Origin: Rhizobium pisi
Lineage (GTDB): Bacteria > Pseudomonadota > Alphaproteobacteria > Rhizobiales > Rhizobiaceae
Assembly: GCF_003938655.1 (NCBI RefSeq)
Contig: NZ_RJJT01000004.1
Coordinates: forward strand, 186,001-250,000
DNA: 64,000 nucleotides
Direction: 5' to 3'
Each line of letters opens with the position of its first letter. Position 1 is the first letter of the stretch. A program made the translations under genes and the position numbers. Under the pieces are notes generated by a model. The model saw only the letters and a program-made list of their open reading frames with translations. It made no database searches and had not been told where the DNA came from. Below, in pieces: positions 10,332 through 20,095 of this stretch.

Positions 10332-12515
10332 TCACCCCGAGATCTTCGAGAAATCCGCAACCGTTCCCGTTGCCTCGCGGATCAACCGCAGCAGGGCGAG
10401 GCGGTTGGCGCGGATGGCGGCGTCCTCGTCGTTGACGAGCACATCTTCGAAGAAGCGGTCGACCGGGGCGCGCAGCCTGGAAAGTGCTTCCATCGCCGAG
10501 CGGAAGTCTTCTCGGGCGACAGCATCCGCCGCCTCTTTCGATGCGCCTGATATCGCGGCCAACAGTTCCTTTTCGGCATCGAGCTTGAAGAGTGCGTCCG
10601 AGACGGCGTCTGCGATCACCGTGCCCTTCTTTTCCTCGGCGGCGAGCAGCTGCGTGGCGCGCTTGGTGCCGGCGAGCAGGTTCTTGCCGTCCTCCGAGGT
10701 GATGAAGGCCGTCAGCGCTTCGACGCGGCGCGCCACCATCAACAGGTCGTCGGCCTCCGGGGTCAGCACGGCGTCGATGAGATCGTGGCGGGCGCCCTGA
10801 TCGCGCAGATAGACCTTGAGACGGTCATGGAAGAAGGAGAGGAGGTCGGCGAATGTCTCGGCCGGATCGCCTGCGAACGAAAACTCCGCCTCGCCGCTCG
10901 CCTTGGCGAGCACCGATGTCTGGCGCGCGATCTTCAGCAGCGGCAGTCTGACATTGCGCTCCAGCAGGATCCTGACGACGCCGAGTGCTGCACGCCTCAG
11001 TGCGAAGGGATCCTTTGAACCCGTCGGCTTTTCGCCGATCGCCCAGAAGCCGATCAGCGTGTCCAGTTTGTCGGCGAGTGCGACGGTGATCGCTACCTTA
11101 TCGGCAGGCACGCGATCGGATGGGCCTTGCGGCTTGTAGTGATCCTCGATCGCGAGCGCGACAGAGGCGTTTTCATCCTGAAGCGCCGCATATTTGCGGC
11201 CCATCAAGCCCTGGAGTTCTGGGAATTCGCCAACGGCTTCGGTGCGCAGATCGGCCTTCGCCAGCACCGCGGCGCGATCGGTGAGCGCTGCATCAGCGCC
11301 GGTGATACCAGCCAGCTCGGATGCGAGCGCACGGATGCGGGCGACGCGCGCGCCCTGCGTTCCAAGTTTGGCATGGAACGTCACATCGAGCGCATCGAGC
11401 TTGGCCATGCGCTGGTCGAGCGGCTTCGTGAGATCGAGACCGAATTTTTCGGCCGAAGCTTCCAGCGTCTCGAGATCCGGCATGTTTCCCTGGTCGCGCT
11501 TCCAGAAATGCAGCGCGTCCGAAAGCCGGGCCCGCACCACCTTGCCGTTGCCGTGGACGATTTCCTTGCCGCCGTCGCTGGCCTGGATATTGGAAACGAG
11601 GATAAACTTGTTCGAAAGCGTCTCGCCGCCCTGCTTGCGGGTGACGAAGCACTTCTGGTTGGTCTTGATCGTCAGACGGATGATCTCGGAGGGGATGGAG
11701 AGATAATCCTCCTCGAAGGAGCCCATCAGCACCTGCGGCCATTCGACGAGGCCGGAGACCTCCTCCAGGAGGCCTTCGTCTTCCACCAGCTCAAGCCCGT
11801 TGGCAAAGGCGATGTCGCGTGCGTCGTGCAGGATGTTGTCCTTGCGCCGCTCGGCGTCGAGGATGACCTTCGCCTTTTCCAGGTTCGCGACGTAGTCGTC
11901 GAAGCGCCGCACGGTGATTGCCTCGGGCGCGTGAAAGCGATGGCCGTAAGTGACATTGGAGGCGGTGATGCCGTCGATCTCGAAGGGGATGACGACGGTC
12001 TCTTCATGCTCCGGGCCGAAGGTGCAGACGATCGATTGCAGCGGCCGCACCCAGCGCAATGCGCCGGGCTTGGAGGAGGCCTTGCCCCAGCGCATGGATT
12101 TCGGCCATGGGAAATCGCGGATGATGCCGGGCATCACCTCGGCGATGATCTCTTCCGTCGCGCGGCCCGGCTTGGAGATGACTGCGACATAGAAATCGCC
12201 CTTCTTCGGATCGCTCACCACCTGCGCCTCGGCCACCGAGGAAAGGCCGGCGCCGCGCAGGAAACCTTCGATCGCCTTCTCGTTGGCGTCGGTGCGCGGT
12301 CCCTTGCGCTCCTCGCGCACGTCGGCGGAACGCGCCGTCAGGCCGTGAATGTCGAGGGTTAGCCGCCGCGGCGTCCAGTATTCGCGCGCGCCCTCATAGG
12401 ACAGGCCGGCTTCGACAAGCGCATCGGTGACGAGTTTCTTCAGATCGCCGGCAGCCTTGCGCTGCATGCGGGCCGGAATCTCTTCGGAGCGGAGTTCGAG
12501 AAGAAGGTTTGGCAT
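10332..12515 (-). CDS. glyS: Glycine--tRNA ligase beta subunit
   Basis: The beta subunit of heterotetrameric glycyl-tRNA synthetase, which supplies tRNA-binding regions to the GlyQ catalytic subunit. The 727-residue protein starts [18 protein letters not shown], the hallmark of GlyS, and shows [15 protein letters not shown], the [10 protein letters not shown] segment near residue 190, and a C-terminal DALR-like anticodon-binding region ending in [15 protein letters not shown]. Length is within the normal range. glyQ and glyS normally lie together in one operon; here they are on opposite strands and converge across about 9.4 kb. Confidence 0.97.
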   Translation of the reverse strand: MPNLLLELRSEEIPARMQRKAAGDLKKLVTDALVEAGLSYEGAREYWTPRRLTLDIHGLTARSADVREERKGPRTDANEKAIEGFLRGAGLSSVAEAQVVSDPKKGDFYVAVISKPGRATEEIIAEVMPGIIRDFPWPKSMRWGKASSKPGALRWVRPLQSIVCTFGPEHEETVVIPFEIDGITASNVTYGHRFHAPEAITVRRFDDYVANLEKAKVILDAERRKDNILHDARDIAFANGLELVEDEGLLEEVSGLVEWPQVLMGSFEEDYLSIPSEIIRLTIKTNQKCFVTRKQGGETLSNKFILVSNIQASDGGKEIVHGNGKVVRARLSDALHFWKRDQGNMPDLETLEASAEKFGLDLTKPLDQRMAKLDALDVTFHAKLGTQGARVARIRALASELAGITGADAALTDRAAVLAKADLRTEAVGEFPELQGLMGRKYAALQDENASVALAIEDHYKPQGPSDRVPADKVAITVALADKLDTLIGFWAIGEKPTGSKDPFALRRAALGVVRILLERNVRLPLLKIARQTSVLAKASGEAEFSFAGDPAETFADLLSFFHDRLKVYLRDQGARHDLIDAVLTPEADDLLMVARRVEALTAFITSEDGKNLLAGTKRATQLLAAEEKKGTVIADAVSDALFKLDAEKELLAAISGASKEAADAVAREDFRSAMEALSRLRAPVDRFFEDVLVNDEDAAIRANRLALLRLIREATGTVADFSKISG

Positions 12516-12733
12516 GTCGAATTTCCTTGCCTCCCGCGAGAGGGGAGGGATGGCTTGGGCGCCGGGTCAAAACGTTGCTTCTGCTAGCAAAGAATGCCGC
12601 ATCTGCACAACCGCAAAATCGCCGCCTTTCCGGCATGCTTTCCTGTGGATCGGCGCCGGGCAGCAAACTCCAACATTGCCTTGCCGCTTTTCGCCGTTAT
12701 GGTCCCGCCACCTCAGTCGAAACAGGAAATCCC

Positions 12734-15043
12734 ATGGCCGCTGACCTCCGTTTCCTCGCAGCCCGCATCTCTGCCGAAATCAACGCCCGGCCCGACCAGG
12801 CCAAAGCCGCGATCGAGCTGCTGGACGAGGGCGCCACCGTGCCCTTCATCGCGCGCTACCGCAAGGAAGTGACGGGCGGGCTGGATGATACGCAGCTGCG
12901 CAATCTGGCCGAGCGGCTGGTGTATCTCCGCGAACTCGAAGCCCGCCGCGATGCGATCGTCGAATCGATCACCGGTCAGGGCAAGATGACGGACGAGCTG
13001 ATGGCCAAGGTCGCCGGCGCCGAAACCAAGGCCGAGCTCGAAGACCTCTATCTGCCCTACAAGCCGAAGCGCCGCACCCGCGCCGAGATCGCCCGCGAAC
13101 GCGGCCTCGGCCCGCTCGCCGAGGCAATCCTCGCCGAGCGCGCCAAGGAACCGGCCGTGCTGGCCGAAGGTTTCATCACTGCTGATGTGCCCGACGTGAA
13201 GACGGCGCTGGAAGGCGCCCGCGACATCGTCGCCGAAGGCATTGCCGAAAATGCCGATCTGCTTGGCAGGCTGCGCGCCCATATGCGCCAGGCCTCGTTG
13301 CTTAAGGCCAAGGTCGTCGACGGCAAGCAGGCGACGGGCGAGAAGTTTTCCGATTATTTCGACCATTCCGAACGCTGGGCGACCGCACCCGGCCACCGCG
13401 CGCTCGCCATGCTGCGCGGCTGGAACGAAGAGGTGCTGACGCTGACGATCGAGGCGGATGCCGAGACCGTCTCTCCTAACAAGCCGGTCGAACGCATGAT
13501 CGCGGCCGCCTATGAGATCGGCGCAAGCCGCCCCGGCGACCGCTGGCTGATGGAGGTCGCAAGCTGGAGCTGGCGCGTGAAGCTTTCCATGTCGCTTTCG
13601 CTCGACCTGATGCGGGAGCTGCGTGAGAGGGCGGAGGAAGAGGCGATCCATGTCTTCGCCCGCAATCTCAAGGATCTGCTGCTGGCGGCACCCGCCGGCT
13701 CGCGCGCGACGATGGGTCTCGATCCCGGCATCCGCACCGGCGTCAAGGTCGCTGTCGTCGACGGCACTGGCAAGGTGGTAGCGACATCGACCGTCTATCC
13801 CTTCCAGCCTCGGAACGACGTGCGCGGCGCCCAGATCGAGCTCGCATCGCTGATCCGCAAGCACAATGTCGAGCTGATCTCGATCGGCAACGGCACCGGC
13901 AGCCGCGAAACGGAAAAGCTGGTGGCCGACATGCTGGCCGAACTGCCGGCGCCGAAGCCGACCAAGGTCATCGTGTCGGAAGCGGGCGCCTCGGTCTATT
14001 CCGCCTCAGCAACGGCGGCCGCCGAATTCCCCGATCTCGACGTCTCGCTGCGGGGCGCGGTCTCCATCGCGCGCCGTCTGCAGGATCCGCTGGCCGAACT
14101 CGTCAAGATCGAGCCGAAGTCGATCGGCGTCGGCCAGTATCAGCACGATGTCGACCAGCAGAAGCTGTCGCGCTCGCTCGATGCCGTGGTGGAAGATGCC
14201 GTGAATGCCGTCGGCGTCGATTTGAACACCGCGTCCGCGCCGCTGCTCGCCCGCGTCTCCGGGCTCGGGCCTTCGATTGCCGACGCAATCGTCCGCCACC
14301 GCGACAGCGAGGGCCGTTTCGAAACACGACGCGATCTGATGAAGGTTGCTCGCCTCGGCGGCCGCACCTTCGAGCAATGCGCCGGCTTCCTGCGCATCCC
14401 CAATGGCAAGGAGCCGCTCGATGCCTCCTCGGTCCACCCGGAAGCCTATGGCGTCGCCAAGAAGATCGTCGCTGCCTGCGGCCGCGATCTCAGGGCGCTG
14501 ATGGGCGACAGCGCCGTCCTGAAATCGATCGATCCGCGCCAGTTCATCGACGAGAAATTCGGCCTGCCGACGGTCAAGGACATCATCTCGGAACTGGAGA
14601 AGCCCGGTCGCGACCCGCGCCCGAGCTTCAAGACCGCGACCTTCGCAGAGGGCGTCAACGAAATTTCCGACTTGAAGCCCGGCATGGTGCTGGAAGGCAC
14701 AGTGACCAATGTCGCCGCCTTCGGCGCCTTCATCGATATCGGTGTGCACCAGGATGGTCTGGTGCATGTATCCCAGCTCGCCGATCGCTTCGTCAAGGAT
14801 CCCCACGAGGTCGTCAAGGCGGGCGATGTTGTCAAGGTGCGGGTCGTTGAAGTCGATGCCAAGCGCAAGCGCATCGGTCTTTCCATGCGGCGCGATGACG
14901 GTTCTTCAGCGCCGCCGCCGCGTGGTGATTCTCGCGGGAATTCCGGTTCCGGGCCGCAGAACGAGCGTCGGCCCGCCACACCGAAGCCGGAAAGTCAGGG
15001 TGCCTTCGGCGCGGCACTTGCCGAAGCCATGAAGCGAAAATAA
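12734..15043 (+). CDS. tex: Tex-family S1 RNA-binding protein
   Basis: A 769-residue Tex protein (YhgF type), a nucleic-acid-binding factor linked to transcription. It has the N-terminal helical region with [20 protein letters not shown], a YqgF/RNase H-like domain near residues 325-450 ([18 protein letters not shown]), a helix-hairpin-helix pair ([20 protein letters not shown]) near residue 495, and a C-terminal S1 domain near 645-715 ([21 protein letters not shown]). A charged Pro/Gly/Arg tail follows. ATG 12734 has AGGAAA upstream and starts the family-typical N terminus; the 75-codon upstream extension overlaps glyS and is rejected. It is divergent from glyS, sharing a 218-base control region. 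Confidence 0.96.
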   Translation: MAADLRFLAARISAEINARPDQAKAAIELLDEGATVPFIARYRKEVTGGLDDTQLRNLAERLVYLRELEARRDAIVESITGQGKMTDELMAKVAGAETKAELEDLYLPYKPKRRTRAEIARERGLGPLAEAILAERAKEPAVLAEGFITADVPDVKTALEGARDIVAEGIAENADLLGRLRAHMRQASLLKAKVVDGKQATGEKFSDYFDHSERWATAPGHRALAMLRGWNEEVLTLTIEADAETVSPNKPVERMIAAAYEIGASRPGDRWLMEVASWSWRVKLSMSLSLDLMRELRERAEEEAIHVFARNLKDLLLAAPAGSRATMGLDPGIRTGVKVAVVDGTGKVVATSTVYPFQPRNDVRGAQIELASLIRKHNVELISIGNGTGSRETEKLVADMLAELPAPKPTKVIVSEAGASVYSASATAAAEFPDLDVSLRGAVSIARRLQDPLAELVKIEPKSIGVGQYQHDVDQQKLSRSLDAVVEDAVNAVGVDLNTASAPLLARVSGLGPSIADAIVRHRDSEGRFETRRDLMKVARLGGRTFEQCAGFLRIPNGKEPLDASSVHPEAYGVAKKIVAACGRDLRALMGDSAVLKSIDPRQFIDEKFGLPTVKDIISELEKPGRDPRPSFKTATFAEGVNEISDLKPGMVLEGTVTNVAAFGAFIDIGVHQDGLVHVSQLADRFVKDPHEVVKAGDVVKVRVVEVDAKRKRIGLSMRRDDGSSAPPPRGDSRGNSGSGPQNERRPATPKPESQGAFGAALAEAMKRK

Positions 15044-15144
15044 TGGCTTAGCCACCACATCGGCAAAAATGCAACAGTTTGGCAGCGTTCTGAACGGAGT
15101 GCTAAATCCGGCGCTTGTAAGGCGAAAGAGATCGCCTAAGTTGA

Positions 15145-15162
15145 TGTGACCATCCTGTCACA
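15145..15162. promoter_or_regulatory. Inverted repeat ahead of the cyclopropane synthase gene
   Basis: TGTGAC (15145-15150) and GTCACA (15157-15162) form a perfect dyad with a 6-base spacer, ending 14 bases before the start codon. It resembles a CRP/FNR-type site, but the spacing between TGTGA and TCACA is 8, not the 6 of CRP. The regulator is unknown. Confidence 0.4.
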
Positions 15163-15176
15163 TTTGCGAGGCGTCA

Positions 15177-16436
15177 ATGGCGTCGGCATTCTTATCGATC
15201 GTCCAGCAAATCATCCGCAAGGGTTCTTTGAAACTTACCCTTGCCAATGGCGAGACTCACGTGGTCGGCGACGGCACGGGTGAAACCGTTGTCGCCCGCC
15301 TTGCCGATCAGGAGGCGGAAGACGCCATCCGGCGCGACCCGACCATGAAGCTCGGCGAAATGTACATGCAAGGCCGGTTCATTCTCGAACAGGGTAACAT
15401 CTACGATTTCCTGTCGCTGGTGAAGCAGAACACCACCAACGAAATCTTCGATTTCAAGATGGCGGCACTACTCCTCGGCCGCATTGCCTGGCAGCAGCTG
15501 AAAAGCCGCGTGCCTGTCAATCGCAACAAGCACAACGTCGCCCATCACTACGACCTATCGGCCAAGCTCTTCGACCTTTTCCTCGATGAGGACTGGCAAT
15601 ATTCCTGCGCCTATTTCGAGCCGGCTGGTATCGGCCTTGACGAGGCGCAGCTTGCCAAGAAACGGCATATCGCCGCCAAACTCCTGCTCGAGCCGAACCA
15701 GCGCATCCTGGAGATCGGTTCCGGCTGGGGCGGCATGGGCATGTACCTGACGGAGGCAACGGAAGGGGCTGACTTCACCGGCATCACGCTCAGCGAGGAA
15801 CAGCTCAAGGTTTCCCGCGCGCGCGCCGAAAAGCGCGGCCTTGCCGACCGCGTGCGTTTCGAGCTGCAGGACTATCGCAGCATGACGGGCAGGAAGTTTG
15901 ACCGCATCGTCTCGGTCGGCATGTTCGAACATGTCGGTATCGGCAACTACGGCAATTTCTTCCGCAAAGTATTCGACCTGCTCGACGACAACGGCGTCAT
16001 GGTCCTGCACTCGATCGGCCGTCCGAAGCCGAGCTTCGCCACCAACGCCTTCATCGAGAAGTATATCTTCCCCGGCGGCTATATTCCCTCGGTGGGCGAG
16101 GTCGTTCCGCCGCTCGAAAAGGCGGGGCTCCTGGTCAAGGATATCGAAATCCTGCCAATGCACTATGCCTATACGCTGCGCCACTGGCGCGAGCGTTTCG
16201 TGGCGCGCAAAGGTGAGGCCGTAGCGCTTTACGACGAACAGTTCTTCCGCATGTGGGAATTCTATCTGGCGGGTTCCGAAATGGGCTTCCGCTTCGACGA
16301 GCTCTTCATCCTGCAGATCCAGATCGCCAAGAACCAGTTCGCCGTTCCCGACAATCGCAATTACATCGCGCGCAACGAAGCCAAGCTGAGGGAATTCGAG
16401 GCGAGGCGTGCGCCGCTCGAGAAGGTGACGTTCTGA
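15177..16436 (+). CDS. cfa: Cyclopropane-fatty-acyl-phospholipid synthase
   Basis: A 419-residue SAM-dependent enzyme that adds a methylene bridge across cis double bonds of membrane phospholipid acyl chains. It has an N-terminal lipid-binding domain, the VAHHYDLSAKLFDLFLDEDWQYS family segment near residue 120, the SAM-binding motif LEIGSGWGGMGM near residue 178, and the FDRIVSVGMFEHVG motif near residue 241. Rhizobia often carry two cfa genes; which paralogue this is cannot be told here. It is likely monocistronic, with a dyad at 15145-15162 just ahead of the start. The following gene starts 49 bases on. Confidence 0.94.
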   Translation: MASAFLSIVQQIIRKGSLKLTLANGETHVVGDGTGETVVARLADQEAEDAIRRDPTMKLGEMYMQGRFILEQGNIYDFLSLVKQNTTNEIFDFKMAALLLGRIAWQQLKSRVPVNRNKHNVAHHYDLSAKLFDLFLDEDWQYSCAYFEPAGIGLDEAQLAKKRHIAAKLLLEPNQRILEIGSGWGGMGMYLTEATEGADFTGITLSEEQLKVSRARAEKRGLADRVRFELQDYRSMTGRKFDRIVSVGMFEHVGIGNYGNFFRKVFDLLDDNGVMVLHSIGRPKPSFATNAFIEKYIFPGGYIPSVGEVVPPLEKAGLLVKDIEILPMHYAYTLRHWRERFVARKGEAVALYDEQFFRMWEFYLAGSEMGFRFDELFILQIQIAKNQFAVPDNRNYIARNEAKLREFEARRAPLEKVTF

Positions 16437-16485
16437 TCCAGCAGCGCCTTCGCCGAGAGACCGGCCATCATGAAAGGACGTGTCG

Positions 16486-17067
16486 ATGAGCAGCCCATTT
16501 CCCGAGATCTATCTGGTTCGTCATGGTGAGACCGAATGGAGCCTGTCCGGGCGCCATACCGGACGCAGCGATATTCCCTTGACGGCGAACGGCGAGGCCG
16601 CTGCCGGCAAGCTTACAGAACGGCTGGCGGGCCTCTCCTTCTCCGCCGTCTGGTCGAGCCCCTCCGAGCGGGCCCGGAAGACCTGCGCGCTTGCCGGATT
16701 CGGCTCGGGTGCGGTGATCAAAGGGGATCTCGCCGAATGGAACTACGGCGCTTATGAAGGCATCACGACGAAGGAGATCCTTGCGGGTCGCCCCGGCTGG
16801 CAGCTTTTTCGCGACGGCTGCCCGAGTGGCGAAACGGCAGCCGATGTCGGCGCACGGGCGGATGCTGTCATCGATGCGCTTCGCGCGGAAGCCGCTACCA
16901 TCCTGATCTTTTCGAGTTCGCATTTCCTGCGTGTGCTCGCCGCCCGCTGGCTCGGCCTGCCGCCGCAAGACGGCGCGCGTTTCGTGCTCGATACCACAAG
17001 CATCAGCGTGCTCGGCTACGAGCACGACCTGAGCGAACCGGTCATCCGCCGCTGGAACCAGCGTTAG
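16486..17067 (+). CDS. Histidine phosphatase family protein
   Basis: A 193-residue phosphoglycerate-mutase-like (histidine phosphatase) protein. The catalytic LVRHGETEW motif is at about residues 11-19, the second arginine region SSPSERARKTC near residue 60, the acidic EWNYGAYEG block near residue 86, and the second histidine in IFSSSHFLR near residue 145. Substrate is unknown; members include sugar-phosphate and phosphoglycerate phosphatases. ATG 16486 is favoured over GTG 16480 because AAAGGA lies 7 bases upstream. It follows cfa by 49 bases and could share its transcript. Confidence 0.88.
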   Translation: MSSPFPEIYLVRHGETEWSLSGRHTGRSDIPLTANGEAAAGKLTERLAGLSFSAVWSSPSERARKTCALAGFGSGAVIKGDLAEWNYGAYEGITTKEILAGRPGWQLFRDGCPSGETAADVGARADAVIDALRAEAATILIFSSSHFLRVLAARWLGLPPQDGARFVLDTTSISVLGYEHDLSEPVIRRWNQR

Positions 17068-17178
17068 AAAGCCGTCCTCATCTCGCTGCCGTGGTTAACA
17101 TTGGGGTAACGAGATCGGGATAAGTGTAGCGGCTGCCGCCCTCCGCGGCTTTGTTTTTGCGTTTTCTGGAGTGCGGAC

Positions 17179-17991
17179 GTGTTTCATCGATCAGTCGTAT
17201 CGATTTCTTTGGCTATTGCCCTTTCTTCTTTTGGATCAGCCGCCGCGCAGGAAAGCGGCCAACATTTCTGGTCCGGCGACTGGTATCTGAACGTCGGCGT
17301 CGCCGGCTTCTCCGCTCCGAAATTCGAGGGCTCGTCGCGTAACGAATTCAAGTTCAGCCCGCTGATCTCAGTTGGCCGGCAGGGCTCCGGCCCGCGGTTT
17401 TCCTCGCGCAACGACAATCCTTCCTTCGCTCTCATCGACAACGGCGCCTTCCGCGCCGGCATTGTCGGCCGGTTCGTACCGTCGCGTGACGACGGCGATG
17501 GCCATGAACTGAAGGGTATGAAGAAGGTAAAGTGGGGGGCGGAAGCCGGCGGATTCGTCGAGGTCTATCCGACCGATTTCCTTCGCGCCCGCGCCGAGGT
17601 TCGCCAGGGCATCCGCGCCCATGACGGCGTCGTCGCCGATCTCGCCGTCGATGCCTTCACCGATATTGCCCCGGACCTGCAACTATCCGGCGGCCCGCGC
17701 GCGACATTCGCCACCAGCGGCTATTACGACGCTTATTACGGCGTCAACGCCAAGCAGGCGGCGGCAAGCGGGCTTGATCCTTATAAGCCGTCGTCGGGCA
17801 TCCAGTCCTACGGTGCAGGTACGGCGCTCACCTGGAAGGCGACGGAAAACCTCTCGGCGAGTTCCTTCCTGGAATATAAGCGGCTGGCCGGTCCCGCCGC
17901 CGACAGCAGTCTCGTGCGCGAGCGCGGCTCCAAGAACCAGGTCCTGATCGGCGTCTCGGCGACTTACAAGTTCAATTTTTCGCTGCAGTGA
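17179..17991 (+). CDS. MipA/OmpV family outer-membrane protein
   Basis: A 270-residue outer-membrane beta-barrel protein. The N terminus is a signal peptide (about residues 1-23, ending SAAAQ), followed by FWSGDWYLNVGVAGFSAPKFEGS, typical of the MipA/OmpV family, with alternating aromatic/polar strands and a C-terminal ATYKFNFSLQ beta-signal-like strand. MipA in E. coli scaffolds murein synthases; OmpV-type porins differ, so the role here is open. No ATG fits: GTG 17179 is the only start that gives an intact signal peptide. A strong hairpin follows the stop. Confidence 0.88.
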   Translation: MFHRSVVSISLAIALSSFGSAAAQESGQHFWSGDWYLNVGVAGFSAPKFEGSSRNEFKFSPLISVGRQGSGPRFSSRNDNPSFALIDNGAFRAGIVGRFVPSRDDGDGHELKGMKKVKWGAEAGGFVEVYPTDFLRARAEVRQGIRAHDGVVADLAVDAFTDIAPDLQLSGGPRATFATSGYYDAYYGVNAKQAAASGLDPYKPSSGIQSYGAGTALTWKATENLSASSFLEYKRLAGPAADSSLVRERGSKNQVLIGVSATYKFNFSLQ

Positions 17992-17997
17992 TTGACA

Positions 17998-18029
17998 CCG
18001 CTTGCGCGTCCCTTTGGGCGCGCAAGCGG
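17998..18029 (+). terminator. 11-bp hairpin after the MipA/OmpV gene
   Basis: CCGCTTGCGCG (17998-18008) pairs perfectly with CGCGCAAGCGG (18019-18029), with three more C-G pairs inside. There is no T-run, and the hairpin forms the left part of a family B repeat, so it may act as a repeat-derived transcription barrier. Confidence 0.55.
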
Positions 18030-18095
18030 CGCTGTATCGCTTTGAATTGCCACGGGATATGCCCTTGGATTGATTCCGATTTAAGGAATTATGCG
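18000..18095 (+). repeat. Intergenic repeat, family B, copy 1
   Basis: It consists of a GC-rich hairpin, then CGCTGTATCGCTTTGAATTG, then ATTCCGATTTAAGGAATTATGC. The middle block matches 42298-42316 and 44604-44624; the last block aligns with TTTCCGGTTTGAAGATTTATGC at 44651-44672. Confidence 0.75.
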
Positions 18096-18144
18096 GTCGC
18101 GGCGCGGTGATCGCTTCTTGACCGGATTGCCGGCCCATCGCTAG

Positions 18145-19113
18145 ATGGGCGGCATGGAAGATACCGACAACTTCAATGACCGCGTCTCCGACGCGCCTTC
18201 CGACAACTGGGTCTACCGGATCCTGCCGCAATGGCTCTGGCCCTATGCGCAGCTTGCGCGCTGGGATCGCCCTATCGGCTGGCAACTCCTGATGTGGCCG
18301 TGCTTCTGGTCGGCGACACTTGCCGCCAATGCGGCGATTGACGAGGGGCTTTATTCCGGCAGCCTGCTAGTGTCCCATCTTTTCCTGTATTTCATCGGCG
18401 CGGTCGCCATGCGCGGCGCCGGCTGCACCTACAACGATCTCGTTGACCACAAGATCGACATGGAAGTGGCCCGCACGCGCTCGCGTCCGCTCCCCTCCGG
18501 CCGCGTCACGCGCGCCCGGGCGAAGATCTTCATCGGCCTGCAGGCGCTGGTCGGCCTTTTCGTGCTGCTGCAGTTTAACTGGCTCACCGTCTTCCTCGGC
18601 GTGCTTTCGCTGGGCATCGTGGCGCTTTATCCCTTCGCCAAGCGCTTTACCGACTGGCCGCAATTCTTCCTGGGACTTGCCTTCTCCTGGGGCGCGCTGA
18701 TGGGCTGGGCCGGCATTTTGGGCGGCCTCTCCTTCGCCGCCATCCTGCTCTACGCCGCCTCCGTCGCCTGGACAATCGGTTACGATACGATCTATGCGCA
18801 TCAGGACAAGGAGGACGACGAGCTGATCGGCGTGCGCTCCACCGCCCGCCTCTTCGGCGACAAAACGCGGCAATGGCTGATCTGCCTTTACGGGCTGACG
18901 TTGGTGCTAATGTTCCTGGCTTTCGCGCTCGCGGGCGCCAACCTGATTGCCTTCCTGGGCCTCATCGGTGCGGCTGGCATGTTCGGCTGGCAGATCATCC
19001 GGCTCGATATCAACGATCCGGCCCAATGCCTGGCGCTCTTCAAGTCGAACAACCGCGTCGGCCTCATCATCTTCTTCGGCCTTTTCCTCTCGCTGCTCTT
19101 CGCCATTCCCTGA
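18145..19113 (+). CDS. ubiA: 4-hydroxybenzoate octaprenyltransferase
   Basis: UbiA prenylates 4-hydroxybenzoate in ubiquinone synthesis at the inner membrane. The 322-residue protein has eight or nine hydrophobic helices and both aspartate-rich motifs that bind Mg-prenyl diphosphate: NDLVDHKID (near residue 97) and DTIYAHQDKEDD (near residue 214). The N terminus GWQLLMWPCFWS is family-typical. ATG 18145 and ATG 18154 are both possible starts; the first lies inside a small hairpin (CCCATC/GATGGG) and neither has a clear ribosome-binding site. A strong terminator follows the gene. Confidence 0.95.
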   Translation: MGGMEDTDNFNDRVSDAPSDNWVYRILPQWLWPYAQLARWDRPIGWQLLMWPCFWSATLAANAAIDEGLYSGSLLVSHLFLYFIGAVAMRGAGCTYNDLVDHKIDMEVARTRSRPLPSGRVTRARAKIFIGLQALVGLFVLLQFNWLTVFLGVLSLGIVALYPFAKRFTDWPQFFLGLAFSWGALMGWAGILGGLSFAAILLYAASVAWTIGYDTIYAHQDKEDDELIGVRSTARLFGDKTRQWLICLYGLTLVLMFLAFALAGANLIAFLGLIGAAGMFGWQIIRLDINDPAQCLALFKSNNRVGLIIFFGLFLSLLFAIP

Positions 19114-19135
19114 ATGGGACGATGCATGAAACGAT

Positions 19136-19159
19136 AAACCCGGCGCAGGCGCCGGGTTT
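19136..19159. terminator. Terminator between ubiA and the DUF6101 gene
   Basis: AAACCCGGCG (19136-19145) pairs perfectly with CGCCGGGTTT (19150-19159) across CAGG. The A-run and T-run at the two ends suit both of the converging genes. Confidence 0.8.
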
Positions 19160-19171
19160 CAAAATGGTTCC

Positions 19172-19233
19172 GAAGCATGTCGCCCGGAAGTGCGCAGCGT
19201 TGCGCGCATCAAGTTCGATGCGTGGCGCTTTAG
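19172..19233 (+). repeat. Palindromic intergenic repeat, family A, shortened copy
   Basis: It begins GAAGCATGTCGCCCGGAAGTGCGC and ends GGCGCTTTAG, matching the two ends of the full repeat with the middle shortened. The terminal TTA (19230-19232) is, on the minus strand, the TAA stop of the DUF6101 gene. Confidence 0.75.
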
Positions 19234-19796
19234 TTGCGGGCGATGATTTCCTTGCCTTCGATCTTCATGGCGACGCCCAGCCGGCCGGTGGTGCGGCGCA
19301 CGAGGAAGCGCGGACGGCGGTTGGCGAAGTAGGAATGGCGGCGGCGCGGCTTGAGGTCGCTGGTGCGCAAGGCCCCGATATGGTCTTCGAGCGGACGGGC
19401 GACGCCGTCGGCCTCGACCATCAGCATCGGGATGCGGAAGGCTTCGGACCAGCTACGCCAGTCGGCGGCGATATCGCTGAGATCATGGGCGACAAGCAGT
19501 GGAACGCAGAGTTCCGGGTCTGCGTGGTGGAGTTCGAGCGTCACGGTGACCTCGCCGTCACCATGGTCGATGGCGCGGGCGGCGACACCCTTGAAGACGC
19601 GCTTCGGCAGCGCAATCGAGAGTGGTAGGCCGCTGGAGGGAAGGACCTTGCGCAGGACTGCGCCGCGCTCGTCTATGGTGATGTTGACGTCATCCGAACA
19701 ATCATGGATGGCGTAGCTGACCTGCTGGGGAAAGCGGGACGGATCGAGGCGCAACGTCGTACCAGCCCATGCGGGCTTCATAACGGGATTGTTCAT
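19230..19796 (-). CDS. DUF6101 family protein (uncharacterised)
   Basis: A 188-residue soluble protein with no signal peptide or membrane segment. It resembles a conserved rhizobial family that I recall as DUF6101, with no known function. The N-terminal half is predicted beta-rich (VNITIDERGAVLRKVLPSSGLPLSIALP); the C-terminal part is basic (KPRRRHSYFANRRPRFLVRR), which may point to contact with nucleic acid or acidic polymers, but that is conjecture. Its stop codon lies in the end of a family A repeat. Upstream is a 299-base gap shared with the divergent DUF1217 gene. Confidence 0.7.
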   Translation of the reverse strand: MNNPVMKPAWAGTTLRLDPSRFPQQVSYAIHDCSDDVNITIDERGAVLRKVLPSSGLPLSIALPKRVFKGVAARAIDHGDGEVTVTLELHHADPELCVPLLVAHDLSDIAADWRSWSEAFRIPMLMVEADGVARPLEDHIGALRTSDLKPRRRHSYFANRRPRFLVRRTTGRLGVAMKIEGKEIIARN

Positions 19797-20095
19797 TTCA
19801 TTCTACCCTTGTCTTACCTGAGAGCCGTTTCCGGTCTTCTCCTTGGGACTTTTCGTCCTCTATGGCCGACAATAGGCGTGCCCCGTTCCGTACAGCTTAA
19901 AAATTGCGGTTAAGAAAACTTTGCCTCCTGCGATGGTTATCAAAACCGAATCCGGCAGGGTTTCCGGAAGGTGAACGGTGTGGTGTCCTGAAGCGGCACA
20001 TCCTGGGGTAAGCCTCAGGTAAGTTTTTCGTGGCAAAATGCCGTCACCAGCAGTGCGTGATTCTCTTAAAGAATTTGCCGAAAAGGGCGCTTTTC
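19797..20095. other. 299-base divergent intergenic region
   Basis: It separates the DUF6101 gene (minus) from the DUF1217 gene (plus). It contains an AT-rich patch (about 19895-19925) that may hold a promoter. I see no repeat, RNA gene or convincing small frame. Confidence 0.6.

Noticed and set aside
11127..12362. 411-codon plus-strand frame opposite glyS
   Set aside because: It is antisense to an unambiguous glyS reading frame with strong family motifs; composition is that of a reverse-strand shadow.
15145..15162. Canonical CRP site upstream of cfa
   Set aside because: TGTGA and TCACA are 8 bases apart rather than 6, so I report it only as an unassigned dyad.
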